DNA of 64,000 nt from Shewanella piezotolerans WP3 (GCF_000014885.1 NC_011566.1:3453501-3517500), one strand, 5' to 3'. Shown: positions 26,596-36,343, counted from the stretch's first letter. Numbers and translations are program-made. Notes: a model not told the origin generated them from the letters alone.

Positions 26596-28317
26596 CTATT
26601 TTGGTAAGTCTGCTTGATGGGCATTAATAAATGTATCCATATTGGCCTGTGCCCTTTGTTGTGCACAGGCTAGCGTGTCATCTGCATTCATAGTTTCAAC
26701 CACTTCGTAGTAACACTTAATCTTTGGTTCTGTACCTGATGGCCTCACAATCACTCTACCATCATTATCGAGGCGGTAGATAAGCACATCACTGGCGGGC
26801 AAATTAATGGCTTCTTCGCTGCCATCGGCAAAAAGGCGTTTGCCAATACTGATATCATCGGTTGATACCACTTTATGCCCCGCGATTGCTTGTGGCGGGT
26901 TATCACGCAGATAGGCACCAATATTAGGTGTGGTCGGTTTTAACGCGATACTCACTTGGCTATTAAGATGGAAACCATGCTGCCGATAGATTGACTCCAA
27001 CCTGTCCCAGATAGTTTGTCCTTTGCTAGCAAGTTCTGCGGTGAGCTGGGCGAATCCAACCAACGCCGATAAACCATCTTTATCCCACACCATAGTGCCG
27101 AGGGTGTACCCGAGTGCTTCTTCATAGGCAAACAGGAACTGATTATCATCTGTTTGCTCGCTCATACCCACATTGGTTAACCATTTAAAGCCAGTGAGTG
27201 TGGTTCTGCAAGTTGCATCCATGCTGTCTGCAACTTTTGATAATAGGCTTGATGACACAATCGTTGTGCAGGTTAGCCGCTGATTATCGCGAGCATGTGA
27301 TAACAAATAATGGCCAAACAAGACACCGACTTGATCGCCTGTGAGCATTTGATAGTTGTCATCAGTGTTGCGCACGGCAACCGCAAATCGGTCTGCATCT
27401 GGATCGTTAGCACAGGCAAGCATCGCGTTATGCTTTTTCGCCTCTGCGATGACTAAATCCATCGCCCCTTTCTCTTCAGGGTTAGGAAAGTTCACCGTGG
27501 GAAAATCTCCATCAGGCTGCGCCTGCGCTGCAACCGAATAGACATTGTTAAAGCCAGCATCTTGCAGCACATTTAACGCCATCTCATTACCCACACCATG
27601 CATTGCAGTGTATGCGAGGCTGACTTGTGCAGGTTCGGTGTTAATCTGTAGCACGGGGGACTGATGCACCCCATCACGATAAGCCTGATAGAATTCATCG
27701 CCTAAGATCTGTAACCCCCCACCCATTAAAGCCTCATCTAACGTGGGCAGCTTTATTTGCTCTGTGGCCGACTTTTCAATACATGCGGCAATCCCGCTAT
27801 CATGGGGTGGAATAATTTGCGCGCCATTACCCCAATAAACTTTATAGCCGTTATATTGCGGTGGATTATGGCTCGCGGTCACCACAATGCCCGCTCCCGC
27901 ACCAAGGTGCAGCACACCAAATGCCACCAGTGGCGTGGCTGCTATCTGTTTGGTCAGATACACTTTAATACCCAGTCCACACAATACACTGGCAGCATCT
28001 TCAGCAAACTGTTGTGAATCGTGGCGACCATCATAGCCAATGACTACGCCGCGAGTAGCAATATCACTCACCTGCGTCTTCAAATAGGCTCCCAAGCCTG
28101 CAGATGTTTGCTGCACCACTAAACGATTCATCCGAGTCGGCCCCGCGCCAACTACGCCTCTAAGGCCTGCGGTACCAAATGCCAAACGCCCGACAAAGCG
28201 CGCGGCTATAGCTTCATTGTCATTGGCGTCAACCAAAGCCTGTAGCTCTGCACGCATTAATGGGTCGGGATCATTGTTGAGCCAGTTTTGCACTCTAAAC
28301 TTTAACTGCGTATCCAT
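26596..28317 (-). CDS. Phosphoglucomutase/phosphomannomutase family protein
   Basis: A cytoplasmic alpha-D-phosphohexomutase that interconverts sugar 1- and 6-phosphates. The phosphoserine loop is TASHNPPQYNGYKVY with S149, the metal loop is DPDADR in ACANDPDADRFAVA, the sugar loop includes FAYEEALGY and the phosphate loop is RPSGTEPKIKCYYE near the C-terminus. At 573 residues it belongs to the longer PgcA/phosphoglucomutase-2-like group rather than to AlgC/GlmM. It is transcribed alone, divergently from the pseudouridine synthase gene. Glucose versus mannose specificity cannot be read here. Confidence 0.93.
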   Translation of the reverse strand: MDTQLKFRVQNWLNNDPDPLMRAELQALVDANDNEAIAARFVGRLAFGTAGLRGVVGAGPTRMNRLVVQQTSAGLGAYLKTQVSDIATRGVVIGYDGRHDSQQFAEDAASVLCGLGIKVYLTKQIAATPLVAFGVLHLGAGAGIVVTASHNPPQYNGYKVYWGNGAQIIPPHDSGIAACIEKSATEQIKLPTLDEALMGGGLQILGDEFYQAYRDGVHQSPVLQINTEPAQVSLAYTAMHGVGNEMALNVLQDAGFNNVYSVAAQAQPDGDFPTVNFPNPEEKGAMDLVIAEAKKHNAMLACANDPDADRFAVAVRNTDDNYQMLTGDQVGVLFGHYLLSHARDNQRLTCTTIVSSSLLSKVADSMDATCRTTLTGFKWLTNVGMSEQTDDNQFLFAYEEALGYTLGTMVWDKDGLSALVGFAQLTAELASKGQTIWDRLESIYRQHGFHLNSQVSIALKPTTPNIGAYLRDNPPQAIAGHKVVSTDDISIGKRLFADGSEEAINLPASDVLIYRLDNDGRVIVRPSGTEPKIKCYYEVVETMNADDTLACAQQRAQANMDTFINAHQADLPK

Positions 28318-28632
28318 GATTCACTCCAGTTTTTACCCGCTAAATAGCCGCACTGATTAACATCATATCAATGTCGGTTACTGCAATTGAAAACGATTAA
28401 GATCCACATTAAGCCTAGCTCATAGCGAGAACAAGATAATTTGCATTAAAATTTTTACATCTAGCCAAATGGCGTAATACTGTATGCTCAGCTGCCAATG
28501 TTCTTTACAAAACTCTTGCGACAATACTCTCGTATTAGGCACATTGATAGATAGGATATATAGAGGTCGCAGCGCTTGCATTAGTTAGTGTAAAATGGCT
28601 AGCCAATCTTTAAAGACTAATGTAATCAAGCC
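28318..28632. promoter_or_regulatory. Divergent promoter region between the phosphohexomutase and pseudouridine synthase genes
   Basis: About 315 bases without a gene, holding promoters for both strands. No clear operator was recognised. Confidence 0.4.
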
Positions 28633-29478
28633 ATGAGCCTGCAAAAAACTGAATGCCACATCAAAGTCGTCGATCCGCAAATTGACGCGGTCAGCCTGTT
28701 AGCCAAGCAAACAGGTCTAAGCAAACAGCTAGTCAAGCAGGCGATGCAAAAAGGCGCGGTTTGGCTCACTCACGGTAAACAAACCAACCGATTAAGGCGA
28801 GTAAAAAAAGTGCTTAGTCAAGGCGATGAACTGCACCTTTATTACAATCAAACTGTACTCGATGAAAGCGTACCTAATGCTGAATTACTATTTGATGAAG
28901 GGCAATACAGTGTCTGGTATAAACCGTTTGGTATGCGCTGCCAAGGCTCAAAATGGAGCGATCACACCACGATAAACCGCTTTGCAGAGACTCACCTTGA
29001 GCCAGCTCGTAGCGCTTATATTATCCATAGGCTTGATCTCGCTGCAACCGGACTGATTGTGCTAGGCCATAGCAAAAAAACCACCGCTGCCATTGCTAAA
29101 TTGTTTGAGACTCGCGCTTTAGATAAATATTATCAAGTCATTGTCGAGGGTGAATTTCCAGACTCAAAAGTGACGATTGATACCGACGTCGACGGTAAAT
29201 CAGCATTATCCCACGCGCATCTATTAGAGTACAACGCCGAGTTAAACCAATCCAAAGTACAGGTAAAAATTGAGTCAGGTCGTAAACATCAAATACGGCT
29301 GCATATGGCAAGCGTTGGTCATCCTGTTATTGGTGACAGACTGCACGGTAATGGCAATGAATCGACGCCCAATTTACAGCTCACCTCATGTTACTTAAAC
29401 TTTATCTGCCCAATCACCCATCAAGATAAGGTGTTTGAGCTACCTCAAGCTTATCGACCTCACTTTCAAACAAGTTGA
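28633..29478 (+). CDS. RluA-family RNA pseudouridine synthase
   Basis: Converts uridine to pseudouridine in rRNA or tRNA. An S4-like segment sits at the N-terminus (LAKQTGLSKQLVKQAMQKGAVWL, about residues 22-46). The catalytic motif HRLDLAATGLIVLGHS carries the nucleophile D135. The RKHQIRLHMASVGHPVIGD motif near residue 220 is the family's KTHQIRVH-type block. At 281 residues it is a shortish RluA member. The target site in RNA is not predictable. A strong terminator follows. Confidence 0.9.
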   Translation: MSLQKTECHIKVVDPQIDAVSLLAKQTGLSKQLVKQAMQKGAVWLTHGKQTNRLRRVKKVLSQGDELHLYYNQTVLDESVPNAELLFDEGQYSVWYKPFGMRCQGSKWSDHTTINRFAETHLEPARSAYIIHRLDLAATGLIVLGHSKKTTAAIAKLFETRALDKYYQVIVEGEFPDSKVTIDTDVDGKSALSHAHLLEYNAELNQSKVQVKIESGRKHQIRLHMASVGHPVIGDRLHGNGNESTPNLQLTSCYLNFICPITHQDKVFELPQAYRPHFQTS

Positions 29479-29485
29479 TAAAACT

Positions 29486-29516
29486 AAGGCCACGGCTATT
29501 AAGCAGTGGCCTTTTC
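29486..29516 (+). terminator. Terminator after the pseudouridine synthase gene
   Basis: AAGGCCAC/GTGGCCTT eight-base stem with a 14-base loop, followed by TTCT; T residues on one side and A on the other. Confidence 0.75.
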
Positions 29517-29579
29517 TATTATAAAAACTTAATCAAGTATCATTGATGGACATCAGTTAGCCATTATTCATTACCGTCT

Positions 29580-30329
29580 TCACACTTGCCTGCTATACGT
29601 TTCTTGCCTGAAAACATCGCTGAAATAATCCCTGGGTTGATGAAGCAACTCAGCAAAAATCACACCGATGACATGCATGAGTATCAGCAGCATTAACAGA
29701 TAAACACTGTACAGGTGAATATCGCCAGCAAGACTTTTATAAGGCTTGATGTTGGCCTTTTTATCTAAATTCACCCCAGTATCGTCGTATGCTTTTATGG
29801 TTGTCGGGTCAACAGTATCCGCAGCGATATAACGAGTAACAGCACCACCAAATGGCGGGTAATAGATATCAGTACCAGCGCGCATTAACCCAGTTACCAT
29901 GATTACAACCAACAAAGCCATTATCGTAACCACGGCAAACTTGCCGATAGGATTATGCCCAAGATACTGAGGGTTTTCACCGATTTTTAAGCGTTGCTTA
30001 TAAGCGGTAACCTCGCTGATTTTTGGACGCATACTGGCAAACTTAGCAAAATGGGTCCCCGCAAACCCCCACACCAACCTAACGAGAAGGTTAATGGCAA
30101 ACAAATAGCCAATGATAGTGTGTAACTCTTTCAGTTTGATCTTTGCAGGTAGGCCGCTGATCCCAAGTTCAGACTTAAACAGCATAATTAATCCAATAAA
30201 CATGAGTGCTGTAATAAGGATGACATTAATCCAATGGAAAATCCTAACTGGTTTATCCCAAACTCGATACTCTACGACTCCAATTTCCGCTTTGTTATTA
30301 TTAGTTTTATGACTCAAATTGTCGTTCAT
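29580..30329 (-). CDS. Cytochrome b561-like membrane protein
   Basis: An inner-membrane di-heme electron-transfer protein of the prokaryotic cytochrome b561/Ni-Fe-hydrogenase b-subunit type. Four hydrophobic helices are seen at about residues 30-52, 70-92, 120-142 and 200-225. Candidate heme ligands are the histidines in FHWINV, LHTIIGY, DIHLYSVY and LMHVIGV. A soluble loop of about 50 residues lies between helices 3 and 4. The gene is alone, with no catalytic partner beside it; it may pass electrons to a periplasmic cytochrome c. The partner is unknown. Confidence 0.85.
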   Translation of the reverse strand: MNDNLSHKTNNNKAEIGVVEYRVWDKPVRIFHWINVILITALMFIGLIMLFKSELGISGLPAKIKLKELHTIIGYLFAINLLVRLVWGFAGTHFAKFASMRPKISEVTAYKQRLKIGENPQYLGHNPIGKFAVVTIMALLVVIMVTGLMRAGTDIYYPPFGGAVTRYIAADTVDPTTIKAYDDTGVNLDKKANIKPYKSLAGDIHLYSVYLLMLLILMHVIGVIFAELLHQPRDYFSDVFRQETYSRQV

Positions 30330-30849
30330 ATAACTTCTAGATCCCCTAGCCTTTTAAAATGGTAATAAAGGTAAATCAACCGCGAATTTACTCATGTTGT
30401 AAAACCACTATTTCAGTGACTTTATTGCTAACTAATTGATACCAAGTTGCTACCAAATTAAAGGTAACAAAAAAGTCATTATAAACCTGAAAATTTAAGT
30501 TTCAGTTAATATTCATTAATTACCCCGCACATTCCCCCGCTAAGTAAAATAGAATCAATACACCCACAAGCCTTACGCATAGGGGGGTTAAGGGTTATTG
30601 AATTATAAAAATCAATAATATCCACAAGTGACAATGCTCACATAAATTATCAACAGCAGAATCAAGTGCTCAGATAACAACCGATTAAAATTGCTATTGA
30701 TAGCAATTCTCATTAGCATTCGCACCCAGAAAGCAAACCTCTACAACATAATTCAATTAACTTTAGCCTGCGCTTAACATTTGATACGGAACATCGAAAT
30801 TAGCTTACGTAAGAGCTGTCGTCGCAAAGAGCTATAAAGGCATGACCAC
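30330..30849. promoter_or_regulatory. Divergent region between the cytochrome b and siderophore receptor genes
   Basis: About 520 AT-rich bases without a gene. It contains the Fur-box-like site described separately and must hold both promoters. Confidence 0.5.
30699..30717. promoter_or_regulatory. Fur-box-like operator of the siderophore receptor
   Basis: GATAGCAATTCTCATTAGC matches the 19-base Fur consensus at 13 positions by eye, and lies 130 bases before the receptor start. It suggests iron repression. Confidence 0.6.
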
Positions 30850-32922
30850 ATGAATACTCAAGTAAAGCTAATTTCCGCGCTAGTAACAGGCATTTTATAC
30901 TCAGGTTCAGCACTCGCAACCACTGTTGATGATACCAATATCGAAGTCATCACAGTGACTGGGCACCAGCAGCATTACAAAACCGATCAAGCCCATGGCG
31001 CGATGCGATCAGACGTATCTTTGCTAGATACTCCCCAATCTGTAGTCGTCATTCCTAAAGAAATCATGGACGATCAGCTAGTACGCACACTCGGTGATGC
31101 GCTTAAGAATGATGCCAGCATTTCAATTGGTCGAGTGACCACCGACAGAGAACGCTTTAGTTTGCGTGGCTTTAGTTTGGATGAAAGTACTAACCTGCTC
31201 AAAGACGGCCATCAGCATTTTGCTAAGTACCGCTTGCCGATGGCATTGGTTGAAAATGTTGAAGTATTAAAAGGGCCATCAAGCTTGCTATACGGCCAGT
31301 CAACACCTGGTGGTCTCGTTAATTTAGTGACAAAAAAACCAACTTACGATTCGTTTTTAACCTTAGGCATTAAGGGTGATGAAAACGGCTCGATTCGAGG
31401 TTCACTCGATGCCGGTGGCAGCTTAAACGAGGAACAAACTATTCGTTATCGTGCGGTTCTTGAAAAGGAGCAGAACAAGAACTGGCGTGAGTACCAAGAT
31501 GGCAGCGCACAGGAAAGTGACTTCCTCGTTGGTAGTTTAATGACTGATTTCGATCTTAGCGATGATCTCACGCTATCGCTACACTACGACAAATCAGATG
31601 AATTAGCAGGCCAAGACAGCGGTGCGTTAGTCGACGAGAACGGCGATGTAGTTGGTGGCGACGAAATGATTTGGGACATGCCTTGGACTAAAATTGATGC
31701 CCAAAGTGAAAACTATGGCGCCGACCTACGCTACCAACTGTCTGATGATTGGGAGTTTGCAGTAGGTTACAACAAGCAGCACAATGAACGTGAACGTTGG
31801 GAAAGCAAGCCACAGACTAGCAGTTACGATCCAGACACTGGCAGCTATAAAAATAAGCCTTACAACAAGCTTGAAGATTGGCAGCAGCAGGCATTTTACT
31901 TCGACTTTGTTGGCTCTATTGAACTCGCTGGCATGCAACATGACCTGCTATTTGGCGGTAACTATGTTGACCATCAATACAGCTCACTCAAAGTGAAAGG
32001 GAAAATGGACAACGGTAATATCAACACCGGTGTTATTGTGCCTCAGCCAGACTTAGATTATGCCGATGCTAAAGCCTCTAGCGAAGACTACCAATACTAT
32101 GGTGTATTTGCTCAAGATCTGATTTCACTCACCGATGAATGGCAAGTATTACTGGGCGTGCGCTACGATCAGCAAGACAAAACCGATGCCGACAGCAATT
32201 CAGTCTTACCCAAATTCGGTGTTATCTATCACCCGGTCGACAATGCTTCTATTTATGCAAACTACAGTGAGAGTTTTGAGCCACAAGGCAGCATACTTGA
32301 CGATGAAGATGGCAGCTATGGTTTAGAGCTCGACCCAATTAAAGGCAAAATGGTTGAATTGGGCACTAAATGGGAACTGCTATCGGGAAGAATCCGCTTA
32401 AACGCTGCAGTGTTTGATATCGAACGAGAGAATATTCTAACGAATGCAGGAACCTCTGATAACCCGATTACCACTCAAGGCGGCGTACAGCGCCATCGTG
32501 GATTCGAGTTTGGTGGCATGGGGCAAATAAACGATGACCTCTCTTTAATTACCTCGTTAATGTATCTCGATGCGGAATATAGCTCACACGATGAATTTGA
32601 GGGTAACCGCCCTGAAGATGTACCTGAATGGACGGCTTCAATCTGGGCTAAATATTCAGTCACTGACAGACTAGCCGTAAACTTAGGCGCATTTTACGAA
32701 GGTGAACGTTTTGGTGATGCCGCGAATACTTTTGAAAAAGATGCATATACTCGTGTTGATACCGGAATTAGTTACGCCATTCCAGTGGCAGGCCAAGATC
32801 TACAGCTAAGAGTTAACGTCGAAAACCTATTTGACACGGACTACCTAGGTGGCGGTGAAAATGGTGAGGTGAATGTGGGTAAACCAAGAACGGTTAAGTT
32901 TGGCGTAAGTTATACTTTCTAA
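30850..32922 (+). CDS. TonB-dependent siderophore receptor
   Basis: Outer-membrane importer of ferric siderophores, FhuA/FcuA-type. A signal peptide ends near SGSALA; a TonB-box-like IEVITVTG is at about residues 31-38; the plug has the siderophore-receptor pattern LLDTPQSVVVIPKEIMDDQ, FSLRGFSLDES and VEVLKGPSSLLYGQSTPGGLVN; the barrel ends in VKFGVSYTF with terminal phenylalanine. At 690 residues it is normal. A Fur-box-like site lies upstream. No siderophore biosynthesis or inner-membrane transporter genes are nearby, so it may take up a xenosiderophore (inference). Confidence 0.94.
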   Translation: MNTQVKLISALVTGILYSGSALATTVDDTNIEVITVTGHQQHYKTDQAHGAMRSDVSLLDTPQSVVVIPKEIMDDQLVRTLGDALKNDASISIGRVTTDRERFSLRGFSLDESTNLLKDGHQHFAKYRLPMALVENVEVLKGPSSLLYGQSTPGGLVNLVTKKPTYDSFLTLGIKGDENGSIRGSLDAGGSLNEEQTIRYRAVLEKEQNKNWREYQDGSAQESDFLVGSLMTDFDLSDDLTLSLHYDKSDELAGQDSGALVDENGDVVGGDEMIWDMPWTKIDAQSENYGADLRYQLSDDWEFAVGYNKQHNERERWESKPQTSSYDPDTGSYKNKPYNKLEDWQQQAFYFDFVGSIELAGMQHDLLFGGNYVDHQYSSLKVKGKMDNGNINTGVIVPQPDLDYADAKASSEDYQYYGVFAQDLISLTDEWQVLLGVRYDQQDKTDADSNSVLPKFGVIYHPVDNASIYANYSESFEPQGSILDDEDGSYGLELDPIKGKMVELGTKWELLSGRIRLNAAVFDIERENILTNAGTSDNPITTQGGVQRHRGFEFGGMGQINDDLSLITSLMYLDAEYSSHDEFEGNRPEDVPEWTASIWAKYSVTDRLAVNLGAFYEGERFGDAANTFEKDAYTRVDTGISYAIPVAGQDLQLRVNVENLFDTDYLGGGENGEVNVGKPRTVKFGVSYTF

Positions 32923-32948
32923 ATTTTAAGTTTCCCAATTAGATATTT

Positions 32949-32978
32949 TAAAGCCCAGGCTCAAGTCTGGGCTTTTTG
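32949..32978. terminator. Bidirectional terminator between the siderophore receptor and SDR genes
   Basis: AAAGCCCAG/CTGGGCTTT stem with a short loop followed by TTTT, located between two convergent genes. Confidence 0.85.
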
Positions 32979-33002
32979 GTTACAACGGTAACGGGTATTC
33001 TG

Positions 33003-33761
33003 TTACCTTCCACCAGCTAAATCAATAAATGACCCTGTCACATAGGAAGCAGCATCTGACAGCAACCAAGCAATTGCTTCGGCCACTTCTTCAGGGGCAC
33101 CACCACGCTGCAGTGGAATTTGCGACGCTAACCTTTCGACTCTATTGGGCTCGCCGCCATCGGCATGCATCTGAGTATGAATAAAGCCTGGCCGCACTGC
33201 ATTAACGCGTATTCCGTCAGCAGCCAACTCCAGAGATAAACCTTTGGTCAATGAATCCATCGCACCTTTTGATGCGGCATAATCCACGTATTCATTGGGT
33301 GCACCACTTTTTGAGGCACCAGAGGAAACATTAACAATGGCACTGCCAGCTTGCATTGTTTTAACGGCTTCTCGACAACACAAAAAACAGCTACTGACAT
33401 TGGTATTCATCACAGTATTAAAACGCGCTAAACTCAGATCCACTAACCTTGATTGGGTGAAAAGGATACCAACGTTATTGACTAAGTGCGACACCGCGCC
33501 CAGCTTCAGCTTAGTTTCAGCAAAGAGCCTAACAACATCGGCCTCTTTTGATACGTCAGCTTGAATGGCAATAGCTTGTCCACCCGCGGACTCAATATCG
33601 GTGACAACCTGCTTTGCAGCTTCCAATTGCTTATGGTAATTGACGCACACCCTATACCCTTGCGCGCCCAATAGCTTAGCGGTTGCAGCACCAATCCCCC
33701 TGCTAGCTCCCGTCACTATTGCCACTTTATACTGATTTTTATTGTTATTGGTATGAGTCAT
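33003..33761 (-). CDS. Short-chain dehydrogenase/reductase (SDR)
   Basis: A cytoplasmic NAD(P)H oxidoreductase of classical SDR type. The start is the ATG with AGGAG five bases upstream; the GTG six bases earlier is less likely. The cofactor loop TGASRGIGAATAKLLG is near the N-terminus, NNVG follows strand beta4, the catalytic serine is in IVNVSSGA, and YVDYAASKGAMDSL supplies the Tyr and Lys. The C-terminal IDLAGGR is typical. Arg/Asn after strand beta2 suggests NADP. It is the last of five closely spaced minus-strand genes with detoxification-like functions. Its substrate is unknown. Confidence 0.9.
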   Translation of the reverse strand: MTHTNNNKNQYKVAIVTGASRGIGAATAKLLGAQGYRVCVNYHKQLEAAKQVVTDIESAGGQAIAIQADVSKEADVVRLFAETKLKLGAVSHLVNNVGILFTQSRLVDLSLARFNTVMNTNVSSCFLCCREAVKTMQAGSAIVNVSSGASKSGAPNEYVDYAASKGAMDSLTKGLSLELAADGIRVNAVRPGFIHTQMHADGGEPNRVERLASQIPLQRGGAPEEVAEAIAWLLSDAASYVTGSFIDLAGGR

Positions 33762-33769
33762 CAACACTC

Positions 33770-34366
33770 CTAGGTATTAGCTGAAGCAAGCGCTTTTACT
33801 GGCATTACCGCTTTTGACATCATGCTGTAAGCTTGAGGGTTGCCATCGATACGGAACATATCTGCTATTTCACCACACTTGGTAAAACCGCTGCGCTCAT
33901 AGAGTCTGCAGGCCACTTGATTATTGGATAATACCCACAAGTCGATATATTCAATATCGGTATGGGCTGCCGTCCAGTTAAAAATTGACTCTATAAGTGC
34001 ATTCCCGAGTCCTTTACCACGAGCAGCGGCATCAACCCCCATACCTAATAAAGCTCGGTGAGCGGTATGTTCTTCAGCATGAGCGCGTATATCAATATGA
34101 CCAACGATATTACCGTCAATAAATGCTAATAACAGTTTACGCCAACCTTGCTCACCCATTTCAGTTGCTATCCCGTGTGTGAAACGAGATTTCATCGCGT
34201 CACTCAAGTAAGACTCTGTACGAGACATAGGCTGAAATACGGCTGCACCGTCGACACCATTTTCCGCTAGTTGACGAGAGAGGTAGCTAAAAAATGCATG
34301 CATGTCCTTTTGTTCAGCTAATCTTATTTGCAAGGTGTTACTCCCTATATACACTTTCCATTTCAT
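33770..34366 (-). CDS. GNAT family N-acetyltransferase
   Basis: An acetyl-CoA-dependent acyltransferase of 198 residues. The acetyl-CoA pyrophosphate loop is in MGVDAAARGKGLGNALIESI, and the motif B end is NQVACRLYERSGFTKCGE. It ends eight bases before the SDR start and begins 50 bases after the GFA-protein gene, in the same run. A later in-frame ATG preceded by AAAGGAC is possible (about 21 residues shorter). The substrate (amine, protein N-terminus or drug) is not evident. Confidence 0.88.
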   Translation of the reverse strand: MKWKVYIGSNTLQIRLAEQKDMHAFFSYLSRQLAENGVDGAAVFQPMSRTESYLSDAMKSRFTHGIATEMGEQGWRKLLLAFIDGNIVGHIDIRAHAEEHTAHRALLGMGVDAAARGKGLGNALIESIFNWTAAHTDIEYIDLWVLSNNQVACRLYERSGFTKCGEIADMFRIDGNPQAYSMMSKAVMPVKALASANT

Positions 34367-34416
34367 CTTTGTATTCGGTTGTATATTATTGTTTATTAAT
34401 TGAATCCATCCGTTAG

Positions 34417-34824
34417 TTAACTGCGACTAGGCTCAAAACCGTCATAATGAGGTAGTTGTGCATCCAACTCATCCCAATTGGCTTTAGATGTCACAAAGTT
34501 GTGCGAGATAGGCCGCTCAGTAATATCTGACTCTATAATCCCTAATCGCACCCTAACTCGGCCAGGATCTTCAGCGTTCGAGCTATAAACCGGCGAGCCA
34601 CAATACTGACAAAAATGACGCTGACGGCCTGGTTTAAATGAGAAGCTGGTTAATGAACTAGCCCCTTTAGTTATGGCAAAGTCAGTCGCGGCAACAAATC
34701 CATTGGTCGCATAGGCCGTGCCGCTATTTTTACGACAAAGTGAACAGTGGCAGTGAATAATTTCACTTATTTCACCACTAATGGCCACGTTAACTTCACC
34801 GCATACACATTGTCCTGAGTACAT
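34417..34824 (-). CDS. GFA/CENP-V family zinc protein
   Basis: A 135-residue protein of the glutathione-dependent formaldehyde-activating (GFA) family. Its zinc-binding cysteines are visible: CVCGEV near the start, HCHCSLCRKNSG around residues 25-36, and HFCQYCGSPVYS around 70-81. The family includes enzymes that condense formaldehyde or other small electrophiles with glutathione; many members are uncharacterised. It lies in the same run as a GST. A second family member is at 60887-61291. Confidence 0.9.
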   Translation of the reverse strand: MYSGQCVCGEVNVAISGEISEIIHCHCSLCRKNSGTAYATNGFVAATDFAITKGASSLTSFSFKPGRQRHFCQYCGSPVYSSNAEDPGRVRVRLGIIESDITERPISHNFVTSKANWDELDAQLPHYDGFEPSRS

Positions 34825-34859
34825 ACTCTTTTCTTATCCTTAATAAACGAGTTTAAAAA

Positions 34860-35501
34860 TCAGTTGGTTATTTTTGCTTGTTGTAACGCAGTAATATCAG
34901 CGTCAACTATGGCCTCTAAGTTGATGGTAATTTTCTCAGCAGTCCAATCCCACCAAGCAATATCGACAAGTTGCTCAACAATATGTTGCTCAAACCTGAG
35001 TTTAATAAGTTCAGCGGGGTTACCGCCGACAACGCCATACGCAGGTACATCTTTAGTTACCACCGATTTACTGGCGATAATAGCACCATGGCCAACCGTG
35101 ACCCCAGGCATAATCGTCGCGTCATAACCAATCCACACATCATGGCCAATTTGTGTATCACCTTTAAAAGGTAAATCCCCCTCTTTAGGCATCACCTTTT
35201 CCCAGCCATTAGAGAAGATCTGAAACGGATAGGTCGAAAAACCAGACACTTTATGGTTGGCGCCATTCATAATGAACTTGACGTCTTTAGCAATAGCGCA
35301 AAATTTGCCAATAATCAGTTTGTCACCAATAAATGGGAAATGATAAAGCACGTTATTCTCAAAATTCTCAGGGCCATCGGGATCGTCATAATAGGTATAA
35401 TCTCCTACTATGATGTTGTCGCCCTTAATATAGTTTTTTAAATATCCCACTTGCGGGAAGCCTTTCATCGGCGATTTATCATCGGGATTTGGCCCAAACA
35501 T
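34860..35501 (-). CDS. CatB/Vat-type xenobiotic O-acetyltransferase
   Basis: A trimeric left-handed beta-helix acetyltransferase resembling the chloramphenicol (CatB) and streptogramin A (Vat) enzymes. The order is typical: DPDGPENFENNVLYHFPF, KFCAIAKDVKFIMNGANHK with the catalytic-type histidine in NGANH, STYPFQIF, then hexapeptide repeats IGHDVWIGYDATIMPGVTVG and GHGAIIASKSVVTKDVPAYG, ending with VVGGNPAELIK. The 213-residue length fits. Whether it inactivates an antibiotic is not proven by sequence; native chromosomal homologues often have unknown substrates. Confidence 0.9.
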   Translation of the reverse strand: MFGPNPDDKSPMKGFPQVGYLKNYIKGDNIIVGDYTYYDDPDGPENFENNVLYHFPFIGDKLIIGKFCAIAKDVKFIMNGANHKVSGFSTYPFQIFSNGWEKVMPKEGDLPFKGDTQIGHDVWIGYDATIMPGVTVGHGAIIASKSVVTKDVPAYGVVGGNPAELIKLRFEQHIVEQLVDIAWWDWTAEKITINLEAIVDADITALQQAKITN

Positions 35502-35562
35502 AAAGACTCCTGCTTTCTATTTTTTAACCGTTATCGATTGCACTCATTAGTGGGGCATAGCA

Positions 35563-36231
35563 CTAAGCTCTGCAACTAAAAACAATGTCTTGCTTCGCAT
35601 CTAACCACATTGGATATTGCGTCATCACCTTACTAAACATTCGGCTCTGCAAATAGCTATTTAACCACTGCCTTAGCTTGGGATATGGTGCTTGCAGATA
35701 CCATTGCCGTTCTACTCGACCAAACTGGCGAATAAACGGCACTAACGCTAAATCGACCAAACTAGGTTTATCTGACATCAAGTATTGATGGCGGCAAAGT
35801 CGTGATTCTAAATCTACAAGATAGCGCTCACATTGCATTCTATCATCCATGAGCGATGGTTCATGATAGCGTTTTGAGCAGCGGTATTTCTCTAGATGCC
35901 CTTTAAACTCATTATCAAATAGGCTTATCAATAGCAGCATATCAGCGAGTGCATTTGGTCGGTCAGCCCCGAGATAATTTTGAGGATCGGACTGGGTAAA
36001 TGCCCACAACATGACCGCTAAGCTCTCATCAATAACCTGGTTGTCAGCGGTGACAAGCACTGGCACCGTCCCCTTAGGTGAAGCCTGTAGCATTTCAGCG
36101 GGCTTATCACTAAGCACTATGTCTCGCAGGTGTACTTGCTGACCAGAGGCGTAAATAGCCATTCTAGCCCGCATTGCGTAGGGGCAGTTTCTTAAGGAAT
36201 ACAATACAGGTAATGCCATGATTTCACTCAT
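35563..36231 (-). CDS. Glutathione S-transferase family protein
   Basis: A cytoplasmic GST-like protein of 222 residues. The N-terminal thioredoxin-like half has the active-site motif RNCPYAMRAR near residues 14-23 and the cis-proline/glutathione contact GTVPVL followed by DESLAVMLW. The C-terminal half is helical with a SLVDLALVPF motif (the conserved N-capping aspartate of GSTs). CPYA suggests a cysteine-based, glutaredoxin- or omega-like activity. It opens the five-gene minus-strand run. Confidence 0.88.
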   Translation of the reverse strand: MSEIMALPVLYSLRNCPYAMRARMAIYASGQQVHLRDIVLSDKPAEMLQASPKGTVPVLVTADNQVIDESLAVMLWAFTQSDPQNYLGADRPNALADMLLLISLFDNEFKGHLEKYRCSKRYHEPSLMDDRMQCERYLVDLESRLCRHQYLMSDKPSLVDLALVPFIRQFGRVERQWYLQAPYPKLRQWLNSYLQSRMFSKVMTQYPMWLDAKQDIVFSCRA

Positions 36232-36343
36232 TGTTGCTCAACTAGCTCCATTAGAGAATGTGAATAATTTACTTTAACGATATTCATTAGCAAAATATAC
36301 GGGTAACATCCCCCCATAAAATTGCTAACAACAAGTGGTAACC

